Source: Glycine soja (taxonomy: Eukaryota > Streptophyta > Magnoliopsida > Fabales > Fabaceae). Taken from it: a stretch of DNA of 64,000 nt. This document shows, one piece after another, positions 1-12,322 of this stretch. The stretch covers positions 7,132,501 through 7,196,500 of the forward strand of contig NC_041005.1 in the NCBI RefSeq assembly GCF_004193775.1, read 5' to 3'. Every line of letters starts with the position of its first letter. Position 1 is the first letter of the stretch. Position numbers and translations under genes: made by a program. The notes beneath the pieces are model-generated. The model searched no databases. It had not been told where the DNA came from and saw only the letters and a program-made list of their open reading frames with translations.

Positions 1-822
1 TGGGATGATTCAACGTGAATTCAAGCACACTATGTTTGGAAACATTTATTTGGAAAGTGATTTTGGCATAATGAATGTTGTTTGGACTTTGGATAGTGTT
101 GATCAAAATCACTTTAGATATATAATTGCTAAAAACGATATGACTCTTCTTATTTGATTTTATTAAAATAGCAGTATAATATTAAATTAAGAGAATATTT
201 TTATCAATATAAAGCGTGCCGTGATTTTACATTTACTCGATGCAAAAGCAGAAAAATGATGCTTTCAGGTTGGAGGGGTTCCAAACTTGTTAAATGATAC
301 TCACTCAACTTTCAATGCAAAACACATCCTGCAACTTAATACTCCCTAAGTTGTTTGTGTGTGCTTGTGAGTGCCTCGCTTTTGAAGGCCATGCATAGGA
401 ACCCGAATAGCCTTTTCATGATCATTAAATGATTTATCCATTGTAACATTCACACGTGCTTACCGCCAACTTGCCATTCCATAGACCTTCATTGTTGCTC
501 TCAGATTTGAGTCGGAACTGATTACTTAGTTTGCATAAGAACATGATCTGTACCTAAATGATAAGGCACAATAGACTACATCTGAAGCAATAAATTATTA
601 ATTTTTAAACCAAGATCAGAGCCATAATTAATATTATTGCATTTAATTTTTCCTATCTAAGAAATCAATAATGTATATATTTTGATCATCCATATTCTAC
701 GGTAGAACTTCTGTAGGAGTAGCACTTATCTTAATCTATGTTTGCCTTTCTGCCATTATGAAGACTTATGATGTATTTCACTTTTTGATTGTGCACACTA
801 TATAAAGATTATTGAACAAGTG
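1..822. other. Intergenic, nothing recognised
   Basis: AT-rich DNA with no reading frame of note and no clear repeat. The window begins here, so the flank of a gene outside the window cannot be excluded. Confidence 0.5.
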
Positions 823-1353
823 ACCTCAATAATTTAAGAGGGGTGAATTAAGTTTTAAAATTTTTTCGACTTTTAATTTCCTTTTAAATGATATGTGATA
901 GATTTAGAATGTAGAAAAAGAAACAACAATCAATTTAACAATGTTCTTTAAATGTGCAAGAAAAAGTAAATTGCAATAAAAATAAACGAGACAAGGGAAG
1001 AGAGAATTACAAACTCGATTTATACTGGTTCAGTCACTTCACGTGCCTATATCCAGTTCTCAAGTAACCTACTTGAGATTTTCCATTATCCTTGTAAATC
1101 CTTTACAATCTTTGAACATACCTTGGGATCCCTTACCCTTGTGTTAGAGTTTCTTACACATCAAGAGATAAACAATCTCTTAATTACAATTGAGTTTTAT
1201 AAGATGAACATAATGATTTCTCTCTTTTAGAGCATATGATACAACTTGAAGATCTTAGAGGAATTCTCAATAATTTGCAGGAGTTTGGCCAAAGATGCTT
1301 AGAGAGGTTTTGAAAGTTAAGTTTTCTGAAAATTCCTTCTTTTCGAAGTAAGG

Positions 1354-1384
<31 letters not shown>

Positions 1385-1890
1385 CCCATTTTGCCTGTTC
1401 AGAACAGTTTGAAGAGATGTGTCTTTTCAAAAAAATTTCTAAAACTATTTTACTAGTAATCGATTATATGACTCTGGTAATCGATTACACAGTCATATCT
1501 TTGAAGGGTTGTAATTTTTCAATAATTTTTCTGAAATTTCTTTGCTAGTAATTGATTACATGACTCTTGTAATCGATTACACAGATCAAAATTCAAAAAG
1601 TTTAAAATTTTCAATATGTCATTTTCACAAACTCTCTGATAATTGATTACACAAACCTGGTAATCGAGTACCAGTTCAAAATTTTTTTTTGAACTGATTT
1701 AACTTTAATAAAAGAATTTTGACAGTAAAAATTTTGAGACCAAACTATAACAATCAAATTGAGATTCTTTTAACAAATTTATTAAGTCCTTATCTTAGAT
1801 CTTTTTGATCTTGTTTTTCGACTTGATTAAATCCGTGTTCATCAAGTAAACTTTTGGCATCATCAAAACTTACATGATATACATTGACAA
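823..1890. repeat. Interspersed repeat with paired GTAATCGATTAC palindromes
   Basis: This block has a higher-complexity character than its flanks. It holds six variants of the 12-bp palindrome GTAATCGATTAC, at 1456, 1477, 1548, 1569, 1639 and 1660, arranged as three pairs with 21 bp between the starts within each pair. A CA/TA microsatellite lies at about 1350-1381. The opening near 835 (GAGGGGTGAATTAAG) and the end near 1850-1870 (TTTTGGCATCATCAAAAC) resemble sequence I associate with legume LTR retrotransposons. No coding domain is seen, so this may be a solo LTR or non-autonomous element. Boundaries are approximate. Confidence 0.5.
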
Positions 1891-2576
1891 AGACTACTCT
1901 GATATAGTTATCAATCTTGAATAGGCAAGCCCTGAAAATGCCATAGTGGGATGACTGCTACATTGAGATTAGGTATGATATAAAAAATTATATTATACGT
2001 GTTCAAAAGCTAAAAGATTTAAACCCAAATTATAGAATTAAAAAAATGGTAGAAGAGAACACACTTTAGAGAAAAGTGAAACTTGAAACACCTGTTTCAG
2101 AATGTGGAATCTGTTGCAATAGAAGGCTGATCAAATTACAGAGAAGTCAGAGAACAAATAGATACTACAGAAACTGAGGACTGAAAGAAGGATGACAGAT
2201 CAGAACAGTTGGCCACTGAGATCATGGCCTGGCCAGAGAACACTGAGGGTTTTCCTGAAGTTCTGAAAGGGGGGGGGGGGGGGGGTAAATGAGTTTCTGA
2301 TCTGATTTTTTTTGCTGCAACCAAAAACCTGTCCACTATGTAAATTAAAATCTTGTAGCCAACCAGGGCATGCTCTGGTGTCACTATAGCATGCTATTGA
2401 CCATTATTTACTCTGGTTATGACTTATGAGTAGTATTGTTGTTAGACTTGTGATACGTACTAAATTTAATAAAGAGATAGATTGGTTCAGTAAGTTTTTG
2501 ATATTACAATTTTCAGCATGATTTTTGTGGTTAAACTAGTTTTATTAGCCTGACAGAATAGCATAAGGGATGCAAT
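1891..2576. other. Intergenic with a 17-base poly(G) tract
   Basis: No gene is recognised. An uninterrupted run of 17 G lies at 2269-2285. A small minus-strand frame across it (2136-2384) encodes a proline run simply because of the tract and is not supported as a gene. Confidence 0.45.
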
Positions 2577-2940
2577 TGTTTTATAATTTGAGTTTGAGCC
2601 TTACTGAAAGTTGGTCATGGGGTGAGGCTTGTCCCCCACTTTTATACACTATTTTGACCATTTTACTAGTCAATGTGGAATCTTCAACATGCACACCCTC
2701 TCATGCCGAGGATTATGTAGAGTATAAAGTTTGCAAGACTAAACATTCCCGATCAGGTGGCCTATTAGGCTCAACAATAACTACTAGAATAGGCTTTGAT
2801 ACCATTTTATAATTTGGGTTTGGGTCTAACTCAATTCTAAGAGCTGGCTCATGAAATGAGAATTGCCTCCTGCATATATACACTCTTTTAGCTTATATGC
2901 TCTATTTTGATATATCACTGGTCAATGTGAATCCCCATCA
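2577..2940 (-). mobile_element. TRIM-like miniature LTR retrotransposon
   Basis: Two diverged direct repeats, about 2577-2689 and 2803-2940, share blocks such as TTTATAATTTG at one end and CAATGTG near the other. The left copy runs from TG to CA as an LTR should. Next to the right copy, on the minus strand, lies ATGGTATCAAAGCC (2791-2804), close to the primer binding site for initiator tRNA-Met (TGGTATCAGAGC). A purine-rich stretch on the minus strand, near 2690-2710, borders the other LTR. The internal region is only about 110 bp and codes for nothing. This fits a terminal-repeat retrotransposon in miniature in minus orientation. No target-site duplication is visible, so the copy is old. The small plus-strand frame at 2570-2812 is incidental. 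Confidence 0.6.
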
Positions 2941-5900
2941 AAAACTACTTTTGCAATCCATTTTTCAGGAGTAGAAAGAAGGATGCAGGAAAAAGGGGAT
3001 GTTGGGGAAAGAAATAGTGATTTTTCACTTTTTTGTTTTGTTTTATTTACTTTTGCTTCAGAATATTGAAATATGAGCCACACTTTTTAGTACACAATTT
3101 ACCTACACATTTTCAGAGTAGACGACCTATATGACATCAATATTATGCCTGTAATTCATTAGTTTCATCCATGTGATTAAGAAACTCATTACTCATCTAT
3201 AGCTCTCCTTTTCAATTTCCTAGTAAAACCAACGGATGCAACACTAAAGTGTATAATATTCCAGTTCAATTCATTGCCCCTTGTTTCTAGCTTGTATGTT
3301 TATTTTATTTAGCCTTTTTACATATTCATACTCATTTTTCATGTACACTAATAAATGTTACCCTGTTGTTTTGCTGTGCTATTGATTATCTGTGTTGAAT
3401 GTCACTTGATTTGCTTAGTCATTCAATTTTAGGATAATTTTTCCTGTTGTAAATCGGTGCTTATGTAATTTTCCTGTTTTCAATTTTCCTCAGAAATGGG
3501 TCTCAGCACACCGCGATAAGAGATTTTGAAGACCATTCATTGGCAGATTAGAGTCTTTTTTGCTTTGCCGGGACGCTCTAATGTTAATTATTTTCAAGTT
3601 TTTTCTTGACAGTTCACTGTAACGGGTATATAGTTGGGAGAATCCTTTGATCTTCTGGTGTCTGTTGCAATGGTTCCTATAAAATGCTTGGTCAATCCAG
3701 TATTAATTGTTTTAAAGATCAACCTATGCCAACATCATTTAGTGAATAAAAAACAAAAAAATTGCTGATTGACCTCTCTATCATGTCTGTTGATGCATGT
3801 TCCTCAATATGTTAGCAGTAGAATCAGTGCATTTGCTTCTGGCATCTGATAAGTGTAGTTTGGGGTTGAATTTTCCTTAGGTAAGACATGTGTATATATA
3901 TATATATACACACACACATGAGAACCAACTTCAGTAATGGAAAGGTATCTGGTCACCTTGCTAAGTATCCAGTAGTTACCAAATTATGTTGAACATGCTT
4001 TTTTGGGGACATGATGTGCAGGTAAATAAAGTGGGGTGAAGACAAACAATGACATTGTCTCCACCAAGTTCTCTGTTAACAGCCTTGACGAAAGAGACTA
4101 TGTCTCATGATAACGATACATGAGCATGTGAGACCCTCACACCTTGGTACCTCGTAGCCTTTACTATTTTTGTCGAAATGCCTAATAATAGATGCCAAAT
4201 GTTGCCACTTTGCTTTCCTATACTCTTTAAAGTTTTTTATAATAAGAAGACGAATTCTTGTTAATAAGACAAATGGGTGTTTGAAAGAGTTTGTTTGAGT
4301 CTATGATAATAATCTATACTTTTATAAGCTTCTTTTTAGTTTTTTTTTCTTTTCATTTTTTTGGGTAAATGCTTCTTGGTCTAAGTTATAAGAAGCTTGA
4401 TTTCTTTTTAAGTAAGGTGTAACGTTTGATTCTTAGGAATGAAAATGATTTAAATGGATTACTCAGATTATACTAAATATCTAAACAAAAAAAAAGGAGT
4501 TCAGCATAATTTGTTCCTTATTGAAATTCATAAAAGTTACCTAATATGTCTTAGTGTAAGATATTAAATTTATTTTTTACTATTTTAACTTTTACGAAGG
4601 TTTTTTCTGTTAAGTGTTGACAATATACTTTTTAACATATTTTTTTAAACACAATATTATTAATTAAAATTTATTCAAAATTACAAAAATTGTTAGTTTG
4701 TCTCGTTAAATATGAAATCGGTCCATAGAATTATACGATTTTTTATAATAAATTTTTGCTAATAGCAAATGATTTGTTTATATGGGTGTATTACTGGCAT
4801 TTCTGTGTTCATTTGGAGGGTCTTGTGGTTACTAAAGCGAGAATAAACATTTCATGAACATGGCAAACACTTACCCCATGCGGTTGAACTGTATTATTTT
4901 GTTAGAAGGTCGTCGACGTGGAGCCCTGCATATTTAAATACCATTACGATTTATGGCATGTAGCCATAACAGTAATATTATAAATATACAGGGTTGGTGA
5001 TTTCATTTATGGAAATTGGAATGGGTTCAAGCAACTTCTTGTTTCTGCGGCTTGGTCAAAGACGTGAATGGCTTACTTAAGGAGACATGAATATCTAATC
5101 TTACTTTTTAATTCCATATATCATATATGGCGTTCTCCTTTATTTATATTATCACGTTTAAGCACGGTAATTTTTATGTTCTGAATCTTGCTAATCATGT
5201 ACTCAAAATTACATCTGTCACTAAGTTTAATTTGGTTTATACCCAATTTAATATTTTGATTGAACCAATTTTTTAGACCAAAATCTTAGGTTTTATTGGG
5301 GTGACTCGAATTTATTAAAAGATTAAAAGAGTTATTTTTTTGAAATTTAATGGTTAAAATTAATTATTTATTATAAATATTAGATTTTAAGAAAATAAAT
5401 AGTAAGAAAAGTAAATAACTCTAAAAGAGTTACTAAATTGATCTTTACTCATATAAATAAAAACAAAACCTTTTTACTAGTTAACTCATTGTTTTGGGGA
5501 GAGAAAACAATTGATGATGTAAGTTGATGATATAAATAATATATTATGAAGCCTGAGTTTATTCATTTTGTAGGGGCAGGTAACTAAGGTTAGTGAAAAT
5601 TAACAAGTTAGAAAAAATTATTAAGTATATTCTTCATAGAAAAATAGAAAGGATTCAATTTGAATTCATTTCTATTCAACAACATATAAATAGTTTCACG
5701 ATTTTGACTAACTGATTGTTAAATTTTTTCCCCTCAAATTAATAGAAAAAAACGAATTGATGATAATGTGGTCTGACTTATTATCCAATATAAATCTTAA
5801 TATTAGCATGTAAAATACACCTCTAAAAAAAGAAATAAGATAATACTAAGAATGCATAATTGAGAAAGTGAGCATAAAATCATCATCATTTTATAAGTTG

Positions 5901-7830
5901 TGTATTCTAATTTATTAAGTATAAATATTAAGAAAATGTAATAGGAAGAGGGTTAGGATTTAGGAAGATAAGAGTTCAATTTTAATTACGGAACCCAACC
6001 TAAACTTTAGTTCAAGTGCACTTTGGATTGGATCTTTTCTTTAGCATTATTAGTGCTTTTATTCTGATGACATTAGCCAGGGTAATTAAACCTGGGGTTG
6101 GTCCAAACTAAAGGCCTATAGTTTCATTAGTTCGGGCCTTTGTGGGTAGGTCCAGACACATGAAATATTTTTATGGAGCCGATTAATATAAAAGTATCCC
6201 ACAATAGTAACAAACATAGCATCTAATCTAAATCTTAATCAAAGTTTAGTAGGGGGAAAAAACTTTGATGGTTATTTTATTGTTTTCCTGTCAACTGCTG
6301 ACTTAATTTTTCATTAAAATGCTTTGTCAAAGAATCTTTAGCTGACCTTGATATTATCTTATATTAATTATATAAGGTAATCTCAATTCATAAATTTATT
6401 CTCCCTCATCCCGAAGGCAAGAAGTGGCTATGCCAGTTATTGCAATTTCGCTCTTGTTCAATTTTAAAATGCACCATAACCAATCCATGAGAAAGCATGT
6501 CAAGATTGCATGCATCATGGAGAAAAAATATTCTGAATTCAGTCCCGGCTAGTGGGATATAATAGAAAATAACATTGGTGATGGCCTTAAATAAATGCAT
6601 GAAGGTAGTGTGAGTATAGAATGACTTTGTAAGATTTTTTGTGTAGAGCCGTGTGAGTATGTGCTATTTATGTACACACTGTGCTCAGTGTGAAGTAATG
6701 ATAGCAATTACTTATCACTATTGGACGGTGGTATAACATAACGTTAACATACATAAGCAATATCATTCATATACTCATCACACATTCACACTAGTGGGAA
6801 GTGCATGAGGCCATGGAAGAGTGTCATGTGACCACCGCAATCCTAGCTTCGTCTCAGTCTAATAATGCATAGCTTAATTATTAATTTAATATGCTTGAGC
6901 ATTTGTTTATAAATAAGATTTGGTTAAATTAAATAACCCCCCTCCCCTTTTCTTTTTTGCTTTATTCTCTGCATATTCTTTTGAGACTTTTTATAATATA
7001 TTGACTGAGCAAGGCACGCAAGATACAATTTCAAGCTAAAGAAAAAGAAGAAAAGAGAGAGGATTCATATTTAGCTACTCAAATGAGTAATTTAATAACA
7101 TGATAATACGATTAACTTGGGAATACGTTATATTATATTCATTAAGTAATGATATAGTAGTATAATATAATAGTCCTCTGGATTTGTGTTGCCTGAGATC
7201 GTACATACACACCCGCAATAATATTAAATATATGTATGCATGAAATTCCTTTTCTCTCTCCCTTTCTTGATTGCATTACTTACCCAATCATCTAATTAGT
7301 TCAAAATTAATATTACATCGATGATGGATCACATGGGGTGGAGAAATGGCTGAGAAGTTTCCCTTTTCCTTCTCATGTCACATGCATTGCAAACTTGGTT
7401 GGGAGGAAGCAAGAACAAATTATTTCACGTGCATGAAAAATCAAGCTATTATCCTGAAGAAACAAAGAAAGTTTACTCTTACACATATACTCTCGTAGCT
7501 TTTGAGTTTTGAAATGAATCTTCAAAAAATAAATAAAAAAACCATAATAATAATATAAAAAAATAAATTTTATTTCAACTTTTGAAAGTCGTTGGATTAA
7601 AAATTTAATTTCATAATAATCACCGATCTAAGTAATTGTAGATATATTGAATGTGATATAATTTTAATGGAATGTTTTTTTTAACAGGAGCATTAATGGA
7701 AGTTTATTAATTTTTAAAACTTAATATTTTATATATTTTTTATAAAAATAATTATGATTGAATGTCTTTTGATTTACTATTTATATTAAATTAAAGTAAA
7801 GAAAACTAATAAAATAAAAGATAATGTAAC
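2941..7830. other. Intergenic, about 4.9 kb
   Basis: AT-rich DNA without a supportable gene. A near-perfect palindromic microsatellite, CATGTGTATAT...ATACACACACACATG, occupies 3887-3920. The stretch around 6800-7500 is slightly richer in GC and pyrimidine tracts, but I can assign nothing to it. Confidence 0.45.
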
Positions 7831-8414
7831 CATGATTATCAAACTCTCGAGTTAACTCGTTAACTCTTACAAGTTTACGAGTCCACTTGTCCTGCGAGTT
7901 GACTCTTGAGTAAACTCTTTTTTTAGTAGACTCTAGGTAAACTCTATAAACTCTAAGTAAACTCGGTAGACTCTCGAGTTTACCACTGAATTAACAAGTT
8001 AGCAAGTTAAAAAAATTAGACAAAAATGTAAGTCATTTTTTATTATTTTCTATCTGTTTAGCATTCAACATACCTTTTAACATGTTATTCTCAAATACAA
8101 AATTCTCACCTTTAATAATATCAAATTCTTGTTCTCTAATAAAATCAAATCCTCGATGAGAATAATCTACCACTACTATAACCTCTACAAATTATTGTTT
8201 AGTGGTGATGTATTATTACTAGGCTTGGTTAATTAAATATTCTGAACTTTATGATTTACTATTTTACTTTATTATATTGTTGAAATGTTTAATTAGTATG
8301 TTATTTATAGATATTTTGTTATTATTTTTATATGAAGTAGACTCTTACGAGTCTACGAGTTGAGTCTATAAAACTCTCACGAGTCTGTGTAAACTCTCGA
8401 GTTTGATAACCATG
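7831..8414. mobile_element. MITE with CATG(A/G)TTATCAAAC terminal inverted repeats
   Basis: The left end CATGATTATCAAAC (7831-7844) matches the reverse complement of the right end (8401-8414) with one mismatch. Subterminal DNA on both sides is packed with GAGTT/GACTC words, including CTCGAGTTAACTCG on the left and TACGAGTCTACGAG on the right. The 584-bp interior is AT-rich and non-coding. Possible target-site duplications (ATGTAAC or TAAC) are ambiguous, so superfamily assignment is left open; a hAT-type MITE is plausible. Confidence 0.65.
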
Positions 8415-9787
8415 TAACTACTCTAAAATAATATTCATTGTTACTTCTTCATTGGTTTTGTTCTATTTCTCTCACTTAGTTGACCAACAACAATGATAAT
8501 AATAATAATTATTATTATAATAATGATATACAATTTTAATTATACTATATGTGAGTGTTTAATTTATGATGCAATAAAATTAAATCTTCAATAATATCAG
8601 ATGATTAAAATTAATATATTTAAAATCATTGAAAATATTATTTTAAAATAATTAAGAACTATATCTATTTAATGAAAATTATACTATTTCAACAAATTTT
8701 AAATAAATTTTAATCTTGATAATAAGTGCATTTAAAAATTACTACATATCAATATTATATCAATAATAAATAAAATAAACAGTTAAATTTTAATAATCAT
8801 ATAGTATTATACATTCATGTTTGATTTATTATTCTTGGATTCTTTTTGAATTTATACTTTTCATATAAGAAAAATAAACTTAAAAATGAAAATAAATGTT
8901 TGATCATGATTTTTTCCCCTTATTTTATATTGATTATGTGAGTGAGAAATTTTATAAGTGTGAAATTACTCACACAACTATTATGATTTTTCCCAGAATA
9001 ATTACTATGTTTATGTGCTATAAAATTAAACTTATATCTTTAATGATTTTAGAGTTAATTTAATTATTTTATATTTTATATTTTTTTTATTTAAATGTTA
9101 ACAATTATGAAATATATAGTTTATAAGAAAATACTTGATAAATTATTTTATTGAACTATAATATTTGATATATTTTATTTTAGAGAATTATTAACATATT
9201 CCCACCTTATTTTTAGCCGGAGTAAGTTGATAACCTAGACCAAAACTTATGGACAAAAAGTACAACTCTCCGTTTGTTTAAATAAATTTAGTTTAAGGAT
9301 ATTAAATAAAAAATTTAGGTTGACTGGGAGATGACAAATAGTGTGTTTGGATTAAGTGAGAAATAGAAAAAAATCACGGTGACGTTTAAGACACTAAATA
9401 CTTTTTTTAACGATATCACGATGATTTTATGAGATATATGGTATGTTTCTTTAAATTTATTTTTTGAAAAAAGTATTTAAAAAATAAAATAGGTATTTTT
9501 CTATTTTTTATGTATTTGTTTAAACTGTTTTTGTTTAAAAATAATAATTTTTTACTTTTTAAGAAATAAATCTTATCTACTTCTTAAAAAAATTATTTCT
9601 TTAAAAAATCACTTTTTCTTAAAGTTTTTTATTTTATTTTAAACAAATAGACTCATAATTGATTCTTACTTGTTATGTGAGCACACTAAAACCATTGGTT
9701 AGAGACAAGGAATTTGGACGATTAGGGTCACTTATTTGGTACAGACTCTAAGTATTGGTAAACTATTTAATCTTTCACACATGTCAA

Positions 9788-9854
<67 letters not shown>

Positions 9855-11159
9855 ATGGAATTAATTCTAATAAAACTTTTATGAAACAATTTGTTATAAA
9901 GAAGATATAAGATGAAAATAAAAAAACATAAGAAATTAAAGAAACATTTACATAATCTATAAATACAGAAAAATAAATTTTCTTAAAAATATCTGGTATG
10001 TAAAAACAAGTAAAATATATTATCACTGTATAAAATCCAATTTTATTTGGAATTAGTATGATGTGGTGATAGGTATAGTACTTGTTCTCAAGTTACATGT
10101 ATATTTATTAAGTTATATATAAGTACTTATTGGATATGAATTAGTAAATAATTATTTAATTTTTATACAATATAGATAGTAATAAATAAAATGCTCAACA
10201 AAACTTTCAGTATCATATCTTAAAGGGGAAGAAATATATACATAAACAATAAAGTAATTCCCAACAATGATAAATTTACTGAGGTTGTGTATTCCAAAGA
10301 AGACAAGGAAAAAGAAGAGAAAGGAACATTTACCTAAAACTGAAAAATTTATGCTGACTACTCAGGAACATGACTGGTACCTAGATTTTCCACCAATAAT
10401 ACTTTGACATGAATGGATGTGGGATGCCTATGCATGCGATTTTTATCCGTCACCTGTTACTAAAAATGTCGCGATATATCTTCTGCTTCACTTTTTTATT
10501 TTTATTGAATCTTTTTCCTCGTTCTAATGCTTATCTTTTATCACATGAAATATACACATACAAATATATTAATTTCCAGCCATTTTTTTTTCCGTTTGTT
10601 TCAAATTTAGGAGGTTTCTGGCCGTACCGTGTGGTAGCTCAAGTCTTTAATTGCTTGAACATGTTAACAGTGTGTGCCGTAAAATTGGTAAGACTTGGTG
10701 GAAGTGGTCCATGCAAAAGCAACTGTTATTAACAACTACTAACCACTTCAATTAGTTAATTTTGAAGGATTTTATCCACCACAATATAGAAAATAGACAT
10801 TGTACGTAACTTTAGTCATTAAAAAATCTCTTCTATTCATGAATTAAATATAACAAAAATGACGTAATATTGAAGTTACTTCAACCATAATTAATATCAA
10901 TACTCTTGATTTACCCAACTACTATGCCATAATTTACTAGTAAGTGAAAAGAAAAGAATAATGCATTAGGAAAATTTAGAGTTTGTGAGTTTTCAAGTCG
11001 GTCAAAATGACTTGAAGAAAGAAACATGAGACCAGTCTACATATAGCATAAACTGAAAAAGAAATTAAACAAATTCCTAACAAAATTAGGCAAGAAAAGA
11101 AAAGAGAAGAGAAGAAATAACTGAGCTAACTACAAATTAAGTAGCGGAAGTTTCCTACT
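8415..11159. other. Intergenic downstream of the GATA gene
   Basis: Very AT-rich. It contains the (TA)n microsatellite at 9792-9852. A 107-codon plus-strand frame from an ATG at 10409 starts with a hydrophobic stretch but resembles nothing I know and is not called. The part next to 11160 should hold the 3' UTR of the GATA gene. Confidence 0.45.
9792..9852. repeat. (TA)n microsatellite, about 61 bp
   Basis: Uninterrupted TA dinucleotides. The Ile-Tyr repeat in a minus-strand frame here is only the translation of this tract. Confidence 0.95.
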
Positions 11160-12322
11160 CTAGATGAGGTGCGTGAAATTTGGGCCCACGTGCTGATGGA
11201 TGAGGAAATCCTCACCGTTGGATGATGGGACATCGAACATCATGTTCTGCTGATGCTGCAATTGGAGAAACTGATGCTGCTGGTGCTGGACCTTCACCAT
11301 TTCCTTCTGCCGCCGCAGCTCCAGCACCTTGCGGTGCGAATTCGAGTGCTTCGTCAGAACAAACGTTGGGCTCGCGGCGGGCCTGTACTCTGGCACCAGC
11401 CGCCCAGACTTGTACCTCACGCCGCACGCGTTGCAGAGCGTTTTTGGGCCCATGGGCCCAGTCCGCCACTGTGGGGTCTTGTCCGTTGCGCAATGCAGGC
11501 ACTTCCGCCCCTCGCTGCCGCCTTCCGCGCCGGAGTGAGAAGACGACGACGACTTCGTGTTCGGGGAGAGCACAACGAGGCGAGAGGTCCAGTTGCATGG
11601 GGGTCCACGTGTCCGCTTGCTCCGAGCCTTGCCCCGAACCGACACTTGCGGGTTGAACATAACCGGGTTTGGGTCACGCGTTTCAGACGATGCAGCATCG
11701 TTTTGCGCTCTCACACCCGTTATCAGCTGCAGCTTCTGCAAATCCTCGCTCGAAAACGATTCGTCCGCAAATTTCGACAGCCATTCCAATTCCGCAAGAT
11801 CATCATACTGCTCAACAAATTACACACAATTAATTTATTATCTTCATACTAAATGAGATGAAATTCGGACAGTTGGAAAAAACATAAGAAGAAAAGTTAG
11901 AAAAAGGACAAGGGATTTGTTTTTGTATGTGTTGGACGTGGCATGGTAATTGAGGAAGGAAATATTAATAATTAAAATTTTGGTGGTGGGAGAGTGTGGA
12001 CGTTACACATAGGCATGACATGAATAGATATTAGAGACACGTGTGTATGTACCGGGACGGAGAGGTCACCGGGGAAATGGGCGTCTGCGGAGGCGGGGAA
12101 ATTGGAGTTGGTGGTGGTGTCGACAGGGGTAACGGTGGGGGAGTCGACGTCGGTGGGGAGGGAGTCGAAGGTGGCGTCGTCGTCGTTGGAGAAGTCGAAG
12201 AAGTCTTCTACGAGGAAGTGGTCGGTGGTGGCGGCGGAGGGGTTGGCGTTGGAGGGAGTGATGTTGCTGTCTGAGGGGAATTGGGGACAGAAGGTGTTCT
12301 GGAAAAACTCTTGTGCTTCCAT
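11160..12322 (-). CDS. GATA-type zinc-finger transcription factor, subfamily I (GATA9/GATA12-like)
   Basis: Two exons: 12053-12322 (first) and 11160-11807, separated by a phase-0 GT-AG intron of 245 bp (donor CCG|GTACAT, acceptor GAGCAG|TAT). The spliced protein is 305 aa and starts at the ATG at 12322. The N-terminal third is acidic ([20 protein letters not shown]). The conserved block [19 protein letters not shown] spans the junction end. A single type IV GATA finger follows, C-X2-C-X18-C-X2-C with cysteines near residues 193, 196, 215 and 218 (CLHC, then [20 protein letters not shown]). A basic stretch ([11 protein letters not shown]) precedes the finger. The C-terminus is rich in Gln and His after the family motif [16 protein letters not shown]. 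Such proteins bind WGATAR sites in the nucleus and have been tied to light and growth regulation. Exon 2 is much richer in GC than its surroundings, which creates several long antisense frames. Paralogue assignment within GATA2/4/9/12 is inference. Confidence 0.93.

Noticed and set aside
9784..10026. Minus-strand frame with an Ile-Tyr repeat
   Set aside because: It is a translation of the (TA)n microsatellite.
10409..10732. 107-codon ATG frame with a signal-like start
   Set aside because: No recognisable family, high AT content and no splice or promoter context; chance frames of this length occur in 64 kb.
11222..11856. Several long plus-strand frames opposite the GATA exon
   Set aside because: They are antisense to the GC-rich GATA coding exon, contain no domain and arise from its base composition.
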